Origin: Tenacibaculum discolor
GTDB lineage: Bacteria; Bacteroidota; Bacteroidia; Flavobacteriales; Flavobacteriaceae
Direction of reading: 5' to 3'
DNA: 64,000 nucleotides
NCBI RefSeq assembly: GCF_003664185.1
Contig: NZ_RCCS01000006.1
Span: 248,001-312,000 of the forward strand
Shown here: positions 1-6,731 of the stretch, piece by piece
How positions within the stretch are numbered: position 1 is the stretch's first letter
Layout of the letters: each line of letters opens with the position of its first letter
Program-made: the position numbers and the translations under genes
The notes under the pieces: generated by a model
What the model was told of the DNA's origin: nothing
What the model saw: the letters and a program-made list of their open reading frames with translations, nothing else
The model's database searches: none

Positions 1-1044
1 AATTGCAGCTCCAATACCAGCAATATGCCCTACAGGCTGCATTGCCAACGCACGAAGATTCCCAAATAAAAATCCTATTGAGAAAAACTGTAAAGCAAAG
101 AATACTAGTAGTATTACAATACTTGGGTTTTCTTTTTGGTAAAATAACGTTATGTAAATAATAGGAACGATTGAAAAGATAATTAAAAAGAATGATACCA
201 ACTTATGCATTCCAAACCTCATAACGAATGAACCATTTAAAAAGGTAGCAAAACCAACAGAAATGGCTAAACCAGCAAAGATGTATGGAAACTCGTCTAC
301 TAATAAATATTGTTCTTGAAAAATTTGTTGTGAAGCACTTAAATACACCATAAATGATCCTGTAATAAAACCTGATATTAATGTAAAAATAACTGCCTGT
401 TTGTATTTTATAAACTCTTTGGAACCATCTAAAAATAAGCGAAATGCAAATTTCATTCTGTTTTCTTCTTTTAGGGTTTCTGGTTGACGTTTCCACAACC
501 AAAACATTACTACAACACCAAAAATTAACTGACTATAAAATATAGATTTCCACCCATAAGCATCTAACATTAACTTACCTATAGCTGGTGCTACAACTGG
601 AACTAAAATGAAAATTACTACAATAAAAGACATGATTTTTGCCATGTAGTTTCCACTAAAACTATCACGAACCATGGCAATACTAATTGTTCTAGGGGCA
701 GAAAGACCAATTCCTTGTAAAATTCTTCCTACAATCATCATTTCTATACTCGCAGCGCTAACACAAATAAAACTGGCAATAACAAAAAGTATAAAACCAC
801 CATAAATAACAGGTTTTCTTCCTAAACTGTCTGAGATTGGACCAGAAATTAATTGACCAAAACCTAGACCTAAAAAAATCATAGTTACTAATAATTGACT
901 ATCATGTGATCCTTGTTGAACACGAATACTAATACCAATTTGTTCTAAAGCTGGGAGTAATGCATCTATTGACAAAGCTACTAATGACATTAAGGAAGCC
1001 ATTAAAGCAATGAATTCTAACTTTGATTGATTATTTTTTTGCAT
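1..1044 (-). CDS. Bcr/CflA-type MFS drug efflux transporter (3' end missing)
   Basis: Inner-membrane major facilitator exporter, by family a proton-coupled drug efflux pump. The reading frame opens with ATG at 1044 and runs without a stop to the window edge, giving 348 codons. Visible are the first membrane span (MASLMSLVALSIDALLPAL), the MFS loop motif GRKPVIYGGF after span 2 and GRILQGIGLSAPR in span 4, the pattern of Bcr/CflA proteins. About 50 residues (the last one or two spans) should lie outside the window. The gene points away from the prophage and is probably ordinary host sequence flanking the dif site. Substrate cannot be told. Confidence 0.9.
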   Translation of the reverse strand, partial: MQKNNQSKLEFIALMASLMSLVALSIDALLPALEQIGISIRVQQGSHDSQLLVTMIFLGLGFGQLISGPISDSLGRKPVIYGGFILFVIASFICVSAASIEMMIVGRILQGIGLSAPRTISIAMVRDSFSGNYMAKIMSFIVVIFILVPVVAPAIGKLMLDAYGWKSIFYSQLIFGVVVMFWLWKRQPETLKEENRMKFAFRLFLDGSKEFIKYKQAVIFTLISGFITGSFMVYLSASQQIFQEQYLLVDEFPYIFAGLAISVGFATFLNGSFVMRFGMHKLVSFFLIIFSIVPIIYITLFYQKENPSIVILLVFFALQFFSIGFLFGNLRALAMQPVGHIAGIGAAI

Positions 1045-1091
1045 TAGGCAAAAATACTGCCTTTATTTTGTTTTGAAGTGAGGATAAAAGT

Positions 1092-1117
1092 TAAAAAAAG
1101 GCTGTTTTTTAACAGCC
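1092..1117 (-). terminator. Rho-independent terminator, minus strand
   Basis: A 7-bp stem GGCTGTT/AACAGCC (1100-1117) is followed on the minus strand by a run of seven T. On the plus strand no T run follows, so it ends transcription coming from the right, upstream of the MFS gene. No intact gene lies immediately to its right, so it serves either the remnant at 1325-1495 or an untranslated RNA. Confidence 0.65.
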
Positions 1118-1157
1118 TCAAACAAACAATATCATAATTTTATAAGTCTAATAAAAA

Positions 1158-1236
1158 GACGCTGTCAAGAATAAAATTGGTAGTGAAACAAAAAAATTGT
1201 AAAAAGTGAAGGGGCCTTTTATTCTATAACAGCGTC
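1158..1236. repeat. Imperfect inverted repeat
   Basis: The left arm (GACGCTGT then AGAATAAAA, 1158-1176) pairs with the right arm (TTTTATTCT then ACAGCGTC, 1217-1236) across a loop of about 40 nt. On the minus strand the second arm is followed by TTTTT, so the structure could be a long terminator-like hairpin or a tiny mobile repeat. No coding potential is seen. Confidence 0.5.
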
Positions 1237-1324
1237 GTATACTATATACATCTTACAGTCTATAAAACAGCTATAATTTATATAACCCTACTTTTTTTGT
1301 TAAAAATTTTTAAATTTTTATTTT

Positions 1325-1495
1325 TTATAGCAAAAACGTTAATCTTTTCACTTTGTTTTTTTCCTGAATAGCGAGTCTTTTTTCTTTAAACTTAAGGACT
1401 GTATTAGGAAAATCTCTAGAAAACTCATGAAGCACTAGCTTAGAAATATTTTTAAATCCCTCGTATATAACTTTACCATCTTTAAAAACATACAT
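1325..1495 (-). pseudogene. Protein fragment, probably a decayed gene end
   Basis: An open frame of 56 residues (MYVFKDGKVIYEGF..., ending KRLTFLL) reads like the C-terminal part of a normal protein. Sensible sequence continues upstream of the first ATG (YPVFD) until a stop at about 1509. The phrase 'Y-V-F-K-D-G-K-V-I-Y-E-G' resembles the repeat of small DUF6438-like lipoproteins, but that is only an impression. It lies just outside the dif site, a position where remnants of past integrations can be expected. Confidence 0.4.
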
Positions 1496-1605
1496 ATCAA
1501 AAACAGGGTAGTTAAATTATATTATTTTAAATATAGAATTCCAGTAAGGTAAAGGATTAAAAATTAAGTGAAATTTATTTTGTCTTCTTGTTTCATAAAT
1601 ACTCT

Positions 1606-1633
1606 ATTTAACATAATATTAATTATAGTACAA
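1606..1633 (-). other. dif-like XerCD site (left prophage junction)
   Basis: Read on the minus strand the 28-mer consists of a XerC-type arm TTGTACTATAA, a 6-bp spacer TTAATA and a XerD-type arm TTATGTTAAAT. The last arm is identical to the XerD half of E. coli dif, and the 11-6-11 layout is the dif layout. The same sequence recurs at 9690-9717 with only the first three bases of the XerD arm changed. This copy is the complete dif; recombination between the two copies would release a circle of about 8,084 bp and leave one intact dif in the host. Confidence 0.8.
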
Positions 1634-1990
1634 AAAATAAACGCCAATCAAATTACATGATGCGTTTAGTACTTATAAAATTCCCTTGTTTTATCTATAA
1701 TTTAAGGAGGCTAAAATGTCAATGATCGTTGTTAATAATACTACAAACATAATGAAATTTATTTGTATTCTCAAAATCAGCGTAATATCGAATCTAAATT
1801 GCAAATGACTAACAATACATTTTACCGCAAAAATTTTAGTTTGGGTTTCCGCTGGAGCAACCTCCCAAAAAAATTTGGCAGCTAAAATATATTATTTAAA
1901 AAAGCAATAAAATTCAATACTACTACGTGCGGTTTTAAAAAAGAAAAAAAAATTAAAAAAAAAGTTATTTCAGCAATTTTGAAAACATAA

Positions 1991-2016
1991 AAAAGCATCC
2001 TTTTTAGGATGCTTTT
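1991..2016. terminator. Bidirectional terminator at the end of the phage operon
   Basis: AAAAGCATCC (1991-2000) pairs with GGATGCTTTT (2007-2016) across a 6-nt loop. The minus-strand T run ends the phage transcript just after the stop codon at 2045. Confidence 0.8.
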
Positions 2017-2022
2017 ACTTAT

Positions 2023-2035
2023 CTATTTAACATAA
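2023..2035. repeat. Second copy of the XerD-type half site
   Basis: Thirteen bases (CTATTTAACATAA) are identical to 1604-1616 of the left junction, but no XerC arm follows. It may be a remnant of an earlier junction or a chance match in AT-rich DNA. Confidence 0.35.
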
Positions 2036-2044
2036 AATATTGAA

Positions 2045-2410
2045 CTACATTTGGATTTCTACACCTCCCGAATTATTATAGATGTCTACCCATTCGTTTA
2101 ATAACGTGAGTCTTAAACCCTCAAAATAATAATCACAGTAAGGAATATGTAAATCGTCAAACAAATAATTAAAAGAATTATCCAAAGGGACATGAGTAAT
2201 AGGGGAATCTTTTAAACCTATTCTAGCTTCTATACCATCGGGGCTTTCATTAACTCCCCTGTAAGGCATTAATTTACCATATAAAAACTCATTTTCATTT
2301 AATAATTCACTAACATATGTTCCTTTCCTAGGGTCTCCATTCTTAGGTATCAAAAAACACACAGGTTGTGCCATAAATTCCATACCATTTAATAATATCT
2401 TTTTTTTCAT
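2045..2410 (-). CDS. Phage protein of unknown function
   Basis: A soluble protein of about 121 residues with no recognised family. The frame can be extended upstream to 2455, but that part overlaps the stop of the preceding gene (2412-2588), so the ATG at 2410, one base after that stop, is preferred. The start MKKKILLNGMEFM and the C-terminal motif YFEGLRLTLLNEWVDIYNNSGGV suggest a compact folded domain. It is the last gene of the minus-strand phage operon and is followed by a terminator. Possible roles (structural, lysis or host takeover) cannot be separated by sequence. Confidence 0.7.
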   Translation of the reverse strand: MKKKILLNGMEFMAQPVCFLIPKNGDPRKGTYVSELLNENEFLYGKLMPYRGVNESPDGIEARIGLKDSPITHVPLDNSFNYLFDDLHIPYCDYYFEGLRLTLLNEWVDIYNNSGGVEIQM

Positions 2411-2411
2411 T

Positions 2412-2588
2412 TTATAATCGTTTTTGTAGTTGTTCATAAGCTTGGCAATCTCCACTTAACAACGAGTTTCTATACTGTTTTAAGTGTTTACATTTGTTAA
2501 TTTTTAATATCACGTAAACGGACACAGTAACTATAATAACAAACAAAATAAAGACTGCTAACACCCACAAGAACACACTAATTATCAT
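2412..2588 (-). CDS. Small single-span membrane protein (phage)
   Basis: Fifty-eight residues: an N-terminal hydrophobic helix (residues 2-28, ILFVIIVTVSVYVIL within it) followed by a short polar tail ending EQLQKRL. Its ATG overlaps the stop of the upstream gene as TAATG, a typical translational coupling. An N-out or spanin/holin-like role in lysis, or a place in a virion membrane, would both fit; there is no motif to decide. Too short for standard gene callers at default cut-offs. Confidence 0.65.
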   Translation of the reverse strand: MIISVFLWVLAVFILFVIIVTVSVYVILKINKCKHLKQYRNSLLSGDCQAYEQLQKRL

Positions 2589-2743
2589 TATTCTTTGTCT
2601 TTTAATTTTCGGTTTTTATACTTGTAAATCTCTGTTGCAAGCAACACACACGCATAGATAATGACTGGTATAGGTGTATTTTCTACTATACTCAAGGAAA
2701 TACCCGAAACCCCATTAAATGCGTTTAAAGCTATCGTTTTCAT
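2588..2743 (-). CDS. Small membrane protein (phage)
   Basis: Fifty-one residues with one hydrophobic segment (about residues 26-36, IPVIIYACVLLA) and a highly basic tail (KYKNRKLKDKE). Coupled to the next gene through TAATG. With the following 58-residue protein it forms a pair of small membrane proteins at the distal end of the operon, a position where lysis genes are often found. Function not recognised. Upstream lies the divergent plus-strand gene at 2788. Confidence 0.6.
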   Translation of the reverse strand: MKTIALNAFNGVSGISLSIVENTPIPVIIYACVLLATEIYKYKNRKLKDKE

Positions 2744-2787
2744 TCTTTTTAATATATTTGAGGAGTTAATTTTTAAAATTTATTGTT

Positions 2788-3210
2788 ATGAAAGGAATAC
2801 TAAAGAAATTAGGAATTGTACTATTATTATTAACTGGGTTGTATATTTATGATATAAACTCTGAAAGAAACTACAAAGCTGATATGATTTACAGTAGGTT
2901 GTCTGATGAAGAAAACAGACCTCACTATTACCTAAAACAAGACATATCCTACAGAAAAAGATTTTTTCATAGTGGTTACGAAATATATTTCAAAATAAAA
3001 AACATATCAAAATATAGCACATATAAGAACTTAAAATATAAAGTTTACTATTACTCAAAAACTGATGTTCTTATAGGAACTGAGATAATTAACATTTACG
3101 AGTATATAAAACCAAATAAAAAAATAAGTAAATCAGAATATACAACCAAGAAAATAAAGAACGTAGACAGGCTTTCTATATCTTTAATAAAAACAGAAAC
3201 TACACAATAA
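2788..3210 (+). CDS. Membrane-anchored protein on the opposite strand of the prophage
   Basis: One hundred and forty residues: a basic N-terminus and one membrane span or uncleaved signal (residues 5-21, LGIVLLLLTGLYIYDI), then an extracytoplasmic domain rich in Tyr and Lys. A purine-rich GAGGAG lies about 25 bases before the ATG. It is the only convincing plus-strand gene in the prophage, lies between two minus-strand blocks, and overlaps the end of the 3200-3649 gene by 11 bp. Such reversed, separately transcribed genes are often cargo expressed in the lysogen (for example superinfection exclusion); that is inference. No family recognised. Confidence 0.65.
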   Translation: MKGILKKLGIVLLLLTGLYIYDINSERNYKADMIYSRLSDEENRPHYYLKQDISYRKRFFHSGYEIYFKIKNISKYSTYKNLKYKVYYYSKTDVLIGTEIINIYEYIKPNKKISKSEYTTKKIKNVDRLSISLIKTETTQ

Positions 3211-3649
3211 CACTTCCAAATATTGAGGGATTTAAATTCTTCAATTTATCATATTCTGATTTAGTCAACTCATGGTTTAACCAACCAAATAAATCTATAT
3301 TGTAATCTGTAAAGTCACCTGTTATACCTAGTATGTTATCGTACGCCCTTTCTCCGAAAGCTTCATAAACCTTAGCAAAATCATACTTAGTTAAACTTTG
3401 AAAAATATCAAAAATTGCTACTTCATCAGTACCCCAATTTGACATGGAAGTATAAAGACGCTCAGCAATAGCTGATGCTTGTACATCTGACAAAGTACTT
3501 TTACTTTTATCAAAAGATTTAAAAACAACACCATCAGAAAGAGAATCTTTCAAAGAAAACAAAACACGATTTAACAAAGACGATATTAAGATAAGCACCC
3601 CTATTACTAGAAGTGCATTATCTTTTATAAATTTAGCTGTAGCTTTCAT
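3200..3649 (-). CDS. Membrane-anchored phage protein with annexin-like repeat
   Basis: One hundred and forty-nine residues: one N-terminal span (residues 11-30, NALLVIGVLILISSLLN) and a soluble domain of about 90 residues. The stretch AERLYTSMSNWGTDEVAIF followed by a second helix pair resembles the annexin-type repeat (A..L..AM...GTDE..I). Similar 'GTDE' domains occur in Bacteroidetes phage and DUF proteins. Its start overlaps the end of the M15 peptidase gene by 4 bp, so the two are translationally coupled and perhaps act together in envelope penetration or lysis. Confidence 0.7.
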   Translation of the reverse strand: MKATAKFIKDNALLVIGVLILISSLLNRVLFSLKDSLSDGVVFKSFDKSKSTLSDVQASAIAERLYTSMSNWGTDEVAIFDIFQSLTKYDFAKVYEAFGERAYDNILGITGDFTDYNIDLFGWLNHELTKSEYDKLKNLNPSIFGSVIV

Positions 3650-4296
3650 TTCTTACGCTTTTTAATTGCTGAGTATAAACCTACGGCAGTCGTTACAAAG
3701 CCCAGAATAGTTAAAATCGGTCTCAGGATTGTATTCGTAGAATTTCCTTTTTTTTTTAACTCTTCATCTTCACTTCCCTCCCAATACGCATAACCTCCGT
3801 CAGACTTAGCGTCTCTTACATCAATATGAATAAAACCTTTTTCCACATACACACCAAAACCATTAACACCAACAGCACGTAAACGTTGATATAATTTGTT
3901 TTTAGTTTCTAAAGCTTCCTGTACAAGTTCAACCAGTCCACTACCGCTTAAATCCAAAGCAGTTCCATACGTATGTTGACTTTCTCCTGAACGTGGTGGT
4001 TTTCTGCTTAATTCATAACGTACACTTCTGAATGAACTGTTTAATTTGATAGGCTTCCCTAGTGCATCCCTTAGAATTTGTGCAGCTTGTAAAACTCTAC
4101 TATCTAAAGGAACATAAGCAAATAAATTTTGCTCGTCTGGCATAATAAAACTTGCCTTTCTTATCTCCCCTAGTTTAAAGTTTTCTGTCAGCAATTTATC
4201 GTCTGCAAAACCGTCTAAAGGTGGTTTTAAATGAATATAATGCTTTACTACATGTTTACCGTATTTTTCTCTATACGGACTAAAAAATTCTGACAT
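3646..4296 (-). CDS. M15-family peptidoglycan peptidase with C-terminal membrane anchor (phage endolysin or entry enzyme)
   Basis: A 216-residue zinc peptidase of the M15A/DUF882 type that cuts peptide cross-links of peptidoglycan. The zinc site is visible: SQHTYGTALDLSG provides H108 and D115, and GFIHIDVRD provides H157. The domain covers residues 40-165. Unusually for an endolysin it ends in a membrane span (about 191-210) and a basic tail IKKRKK. A membrane-anchored muralytic enzyme fits a virion with an internal membrane, where it would help genome entry, but a lysis role is equally possible. It sits between small structural-looking genes. Confidence 0.85.
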   Translation of the reverse strand: MSEFFSPYREKYGKHVVKHYIHLKPPLDGFADDKLLTENFKLGEIRKASFIMPDEQNLFAYVPLDSRVLQAAQILRDALGKPIKLNSSFRSVRYELSRKPPRSGESQHTYGTALDLSGSGLVELVQEALETKNKLYQRLRAVGVNGFGVYVEKGFIHIDVRDAKSDGGYAYWEGSEDEELKKKGNSTNTILRPILTILGFVTTAVGLYSAIKKRKK

Positions 4297-4298
4297 AA

Positions 4299-4502
4299 CT
4301 ATTCAGGTTTTTGTTCAACATTAGGGGAGTTATCCTCCCCCATTATTTCCTTCCAATCGGCTCTAAAGGCTTTTAGATGCTTTATTGCACTTTTAAACAA
4401 CAATACATTTTTATACCCTTTTTCCGCATAGTCAATAGCTGTATCAACTTTTTTCCCTATGGTAAGCAACCCCTTACCTACTGAAAATATCTTTTTCAAC
4501 AT
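4299..4502 (-). CDS. Small basic phage protein
   Basis: Sixty-seven residues, predicted mostly helical and amphipathic (MLKKIFSVGKGLLTIGKKVD), with an acidic tail. No membrane span and no recognised family. It lies two bases before the peptidase gene. The amphipathic basic helix suggests binding to a membrane surface or to nucleic acid; a minor virion protein is likely from its place in the operon. Confidence 0.65.
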   Translation of the reverse strand: MLKKIFSVGKGLLTIGKKVDTAIDYAEKGYKNVLLFKSAIKHLKAFRADWKEIMGEDNSPNVEQKPE

Positions 4503-4507
4503 AGCTA

Positions 4508-4918
4508 TTACTTTTTACTAAAACGTTTACCTACATAACCACCATTTGGAGCATTTGGGTTTAAAATCCAATTCCAATCTTCAATATAAACCTTACTATT
4601 ATTCAAGTTTATCATGCCCTGAATACTTACAGAATCATGCATAGGAGCTTTTAAAACAACTCGTACACTACACCACTCTTTACCTGTCTTTGATGTAGTT
4701 GGAGCAACTTCTTTTTGGTATTTGTCACGAAATACTTTAATATTCCACTTTACACCTTTTGAAACTTTCCAACCTGCCATAAACAAACCCTGTTTTGAGC
4801 CATAAGCAGTAACTACTCTTATACCACTTCCTTTCTTTTTTCCGTAAGAAGCTCCTTGACCTTGAAACATTTTCTTAGCCATCTCGTATTGCTCTTTTGT
4901 TAAAGGATATTTAGCCAT
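4508..4918 (-). CDS. Phage protein, probably structural
   Basis: One hundred and thirty-six residues. The N-terminal helix (MAKYPLTKEQYEMAKKMF) is followed by a Gly/Lys-rich turn and a beta-rich domain (IRVVTAYGSKQGLFMAGWKV, WCSVRVVLKAPMHDSVSIQ). Size and predicted beta content would suit a single jelly-roll penton or minor capsid protein, but this is inference. Its ATG overlaps the stop of the 52-residue membrane protein upstream (TAATG). Confidence 0.65.
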   Translation of the reverse strand: MAKYPLTKEQYEMAKKMFQGQGASYGKKKGSGIRVVTAYGSKQGLFMAGWKVSKGVKWNIKVFRDKYQKEVAPTTSKTGKEWCSVRVVLKAPMHDSVSIQGMINLNNSKVYIEDWNWILNPNAPNGGYVGKRFSKK

Positions 4919-5076
4919 TACTTATATTCTTTTTTAGGAATTAATAAATAAGCTACGACAACGATAACAATAAGCCCCGAAGCATAGCCCCATACTGGAA
5001 TACCATAGTATTCTTTTGTCATGAACTCCTTTGTTTTAGCCCATGCGTTATTCAACCAAGTTTTTGCTTTTTCCAT
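4918..5076 (-). CDS. Small single-span membrane protein (phage)
   Basis: Fifty-two residues: an N-terminal amphipathic helix (MEKAKTWLNNAWAKTKEFM), then one membrane span (residues 28-46, VWGYASGLIVIVVVAYLLI) and a short KKEYK tail. The arrangement recalls the small coat-like or membrane proteins of tailless phages with an internal membrane. Its stop overlaps the start of the next gene, and it begins two bases after the stop of the 260-residue gene. Confidence 0.65.
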   Translation of the reverse strand: MEKAKTWLNNAWAKTKEFMTKEYYGIPVWGYASGLIVIVVVAYLLIPKKEYK

Positions 5077-5078
5077 GG

Positions 5079-5861
5079 TTATTTTTTCTTTTTTATGTTC
5101 TTAAATAAATACTCGCCTAACTTCCATAAACCAACTACAGCAGCAGGAATAATCACATACAACCAATTAAATGAACCTTCGTTTTCCTTTGGTTTATCTT
5201 CAAAATAAGGGGAATCGGTTGGTATGTTTACATCTGTCGTTGGAACTCCTGTTCCTACGTCTGTTACTGGTTTTCCTGTTACATCTACTGATTTTACAGG
5301 TGTTTTAGTTATAGGTTTAGCACTATATACCTTATAATTAACTACACCTTTATAACCAAATACAAAACCTCTTGGATCACGGTATTGTTGGCCATATAAT
5401 ACACCGCTTTTTGCAGTTAATTTATACTTTTTAGAAAGCTCTGCACGAATTGCATCTCTTAACTCAAATAAAAGTCTACCTACTAATGCATGACCGTTGA
5501 TACTATTTGAACTACTCCATCCACTTGTATCAGCATAAGCTGTAGCAGCCATACTGATATACTTATCAACTTCATTCAAGTCGTTTAAACTTTTAACCAA
5601 TTTTAGACGGCGGTCTACTTCTTGTTTTAAAAGATTAAAATAACCGCGAAATCGTTGTTCTACGCTTGCCCAATCTTCGGGACCAATACCTAACAAATCC
5701 ATAGCACCACTTACCAAGCCCGAAGGGTCAATCATATTAACAGTATTATCAAATGTTTGATAAAATTTGTCTTCTGTAGTGGTTACAGTTTGATATGATG
5801 TTGGACTTATACCCCCACCTTGATAATTATAATGGGGGCTATTTAAAGTATAACTAATCAT
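5079..5861 (-). CDS. Phage protein with C-terminal membrane anchor, candidate spike or vertex protein
   Basis: Two hundred and sixty residues. The N-terminal 190 residues form a soluble domain with a helical middle (VEQRFRGYFNLLKQEVDRRL). A Pro/Thr-rich linker (about 180-220, KPITKTPVKSVDVTGKPVTD) leads to a membrane span near the C-terminus (about 234-252, WLYVIIPAAVVGLWKLGEYL) and a KNIKKKK tail. Domain-linker-anchor order fits a virion protein tethered in a lipid membrane. The ATG overlaps the stop of the candidate capsid gene. No family recognised. Confidence 0.7.
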   Translation of the reverse strand: MISYTLNSPHYNYQGGGISPTSYQTVTTTEDKFYQTFDNTVNMIDPSGLVSGAMDLLGIGPEDWASVEQRFRGYFNLLKQEVDRRLKLVKSLNDLNEVDKYISMAATAYADTSGWSSSNSINGHALVGRLLFELRDAIRAELSKKYKLTAKSGVLYGQQYRDPRGFVFGYKGVVNYKVYSAKPITKTPVKSVDVTGKPVTDVGTGVPTTDVNIPTDSPYFEDKPKENEGSFNWLYVIIPAAVVGLWKLGEYLFKNIKKKK

Positions 5862-6634
5862 TACTTAACTTTTTTAAATGGAGTTTTTACTGAATAGTAT
5901 TTGATATCAGAACGAGGGTCTGTGTTTTGTTCTAAATAAACAGACTGCATCCCTCTAACATCTAAAACAACCGCTTTTGCAGTACCAAAAATTGGTTTAT
6001 CGTTTTCATCAAAACCAACGATATTAAATATGTCTTTTTGGTCTATCAATAAAGTTTCAGAAGTGCGTTTTTGCTTTTGCCCATTGATTCTAAAATCAAT
6101 ATCGGTTGGTAAATTGTCCTTGTCAAAAACTAAGAAATCAGTCTCAATTAAATTAATTTCTTTTTGTGTTTCAGTAGCTTTGAAAGTTTGTTCTTTCATG
6201 ATGTAAGGGAAAGGACTAACGTTTTGACCTCCAAAACTATAAATTGAACTCGTTGAAGTCTTTTCTAAATTCGTAAGATAGTTGTTTACACTATCATTCT
6301 GATTTAGCATAATTTCACCACCATAAGCCAAATCAATAGCAGCAGTATCAATTACTACATTTGTACCCGCATCACCATTTGGTACTGTTTTTAACTGAAA
6401 CTGTTTAATAGCCTGCTTGTTTAAAAAAGCTTGGATTTTGTTTTGACCCTCTAAAGTCAATAAAACGTTCATTGTATTAAATAAACGTTGGTCACTCCCT
6501 CCTTCTTGTCTGATTAGTTCGGTTTTCAACTTTGCATTAACAGAGACATTCTCTAAAACTAATAACTGTGGGTCATCAGTTTTTAAAATCTCTAGCGTTT
6601 TTTGCGTTGCACCGTCAATTACTGTTTTTCTCAT
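5861..6634 (-). CDS. Candidate major capsid protein (double jelly-roll size class)
   Basis: Two hundred and fifty-seven residues, soluble, no membrane span, predicted beta-rich throughout with many 6-10 residue hydrophobic strands (for example TMNVLLTLEGQNKIQAFLN, INLIETDFLVFDKDNLPTD, KAVVLDVRGMQSVYLEQ). It is the first gene of the presumed structural operon, directly after rep. Its length is in the range of the smallest double jelly-roll capsid proteins (PM2 P2 about 269 residues). The assignment rests on position, size and composition only; a structure prediction would settle it. It could instead be a different structural protein. Confidence 0.5.
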   Translation of the reverse strand: MRKTVIDGATQKTLEILKTDDPQLLVLENVSVNAKLKTELIRQEGGSDQRLFNTMNVLLTLEGQNKIQAFLNKQAIKQFQLKTVPNGDAGTNVVIDTAAIDLAYGGEIMLNQNDSVNNYLTNLEKTSTSSIYSFGGQNVSPFPYIMKEQTFKATETQKEINLIETDFLVFDKDNLPTDIDFRINGQKQKRTSETLLIDQKDIFNIVGFDENDKPIFGTAKAVVLDVRGMQSVYLEQNTDPRSDIKYYSVKTPFKKVK

Positions 6635-6731
6635 TTGTACAAAAAAATTAAGTTTATAATTAAATTCTGTACAAAAGTGTTTGGATAACAGTTTTTTAAG
6701 TGGAAACTATTTCTTTGCCGTTTAGTTTCTT
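6635..6731 (-). promoter_or_regulatory. Leader of the structural operon with direct repeat
   Basis: Between rep and the capsid gene, the minus strand carries TTTGTACA twice, about 30 bp apart, the second copy running into the ATG. A TTTG near the first copy and TAATTTTT about 20 bp later resemble flavobacterial -33/-7 elements, so a separate late promoter is likely. It may also hold a Rep binding site. Confidence 0.35.

Larger units (their letters stand above)
1634..2044. other. Phage non-coding region next to the left junction
   Basis: About 410 bp without a convincing gene. It contains one 30-codon frame on the plus strand (1716-1808, beginning MSMIVVNNTTN) preceded by AAGGAGG, an unusually good Shine-Dalgarno for this phylum. 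There is also a stretch around 1840-1890 of higher GC and an A-run at 1941-1970. In an ssDNA phage the long intergenic region usually holds the replication origin, so this is a place to look for a Rep nick site; no specific nick motif is recognised. Confidence 0.4.

Noticed and set aside
1716..1808. Real gene of 30 codons with strong Shine-Dalgarno
   Set aside because: Too short, no recognisable protein character, and strong SD sequences mean little in Bacteroidetes; kept only as a remark.
2661..2852. 63-codon plus-strand frame starting MTGIGVFSTI
   Set aside because: It overlaps the better-supported small minus-strand membrane gene at 2588-2743 and the start of the 2788 gene in another frame; composition looks random.
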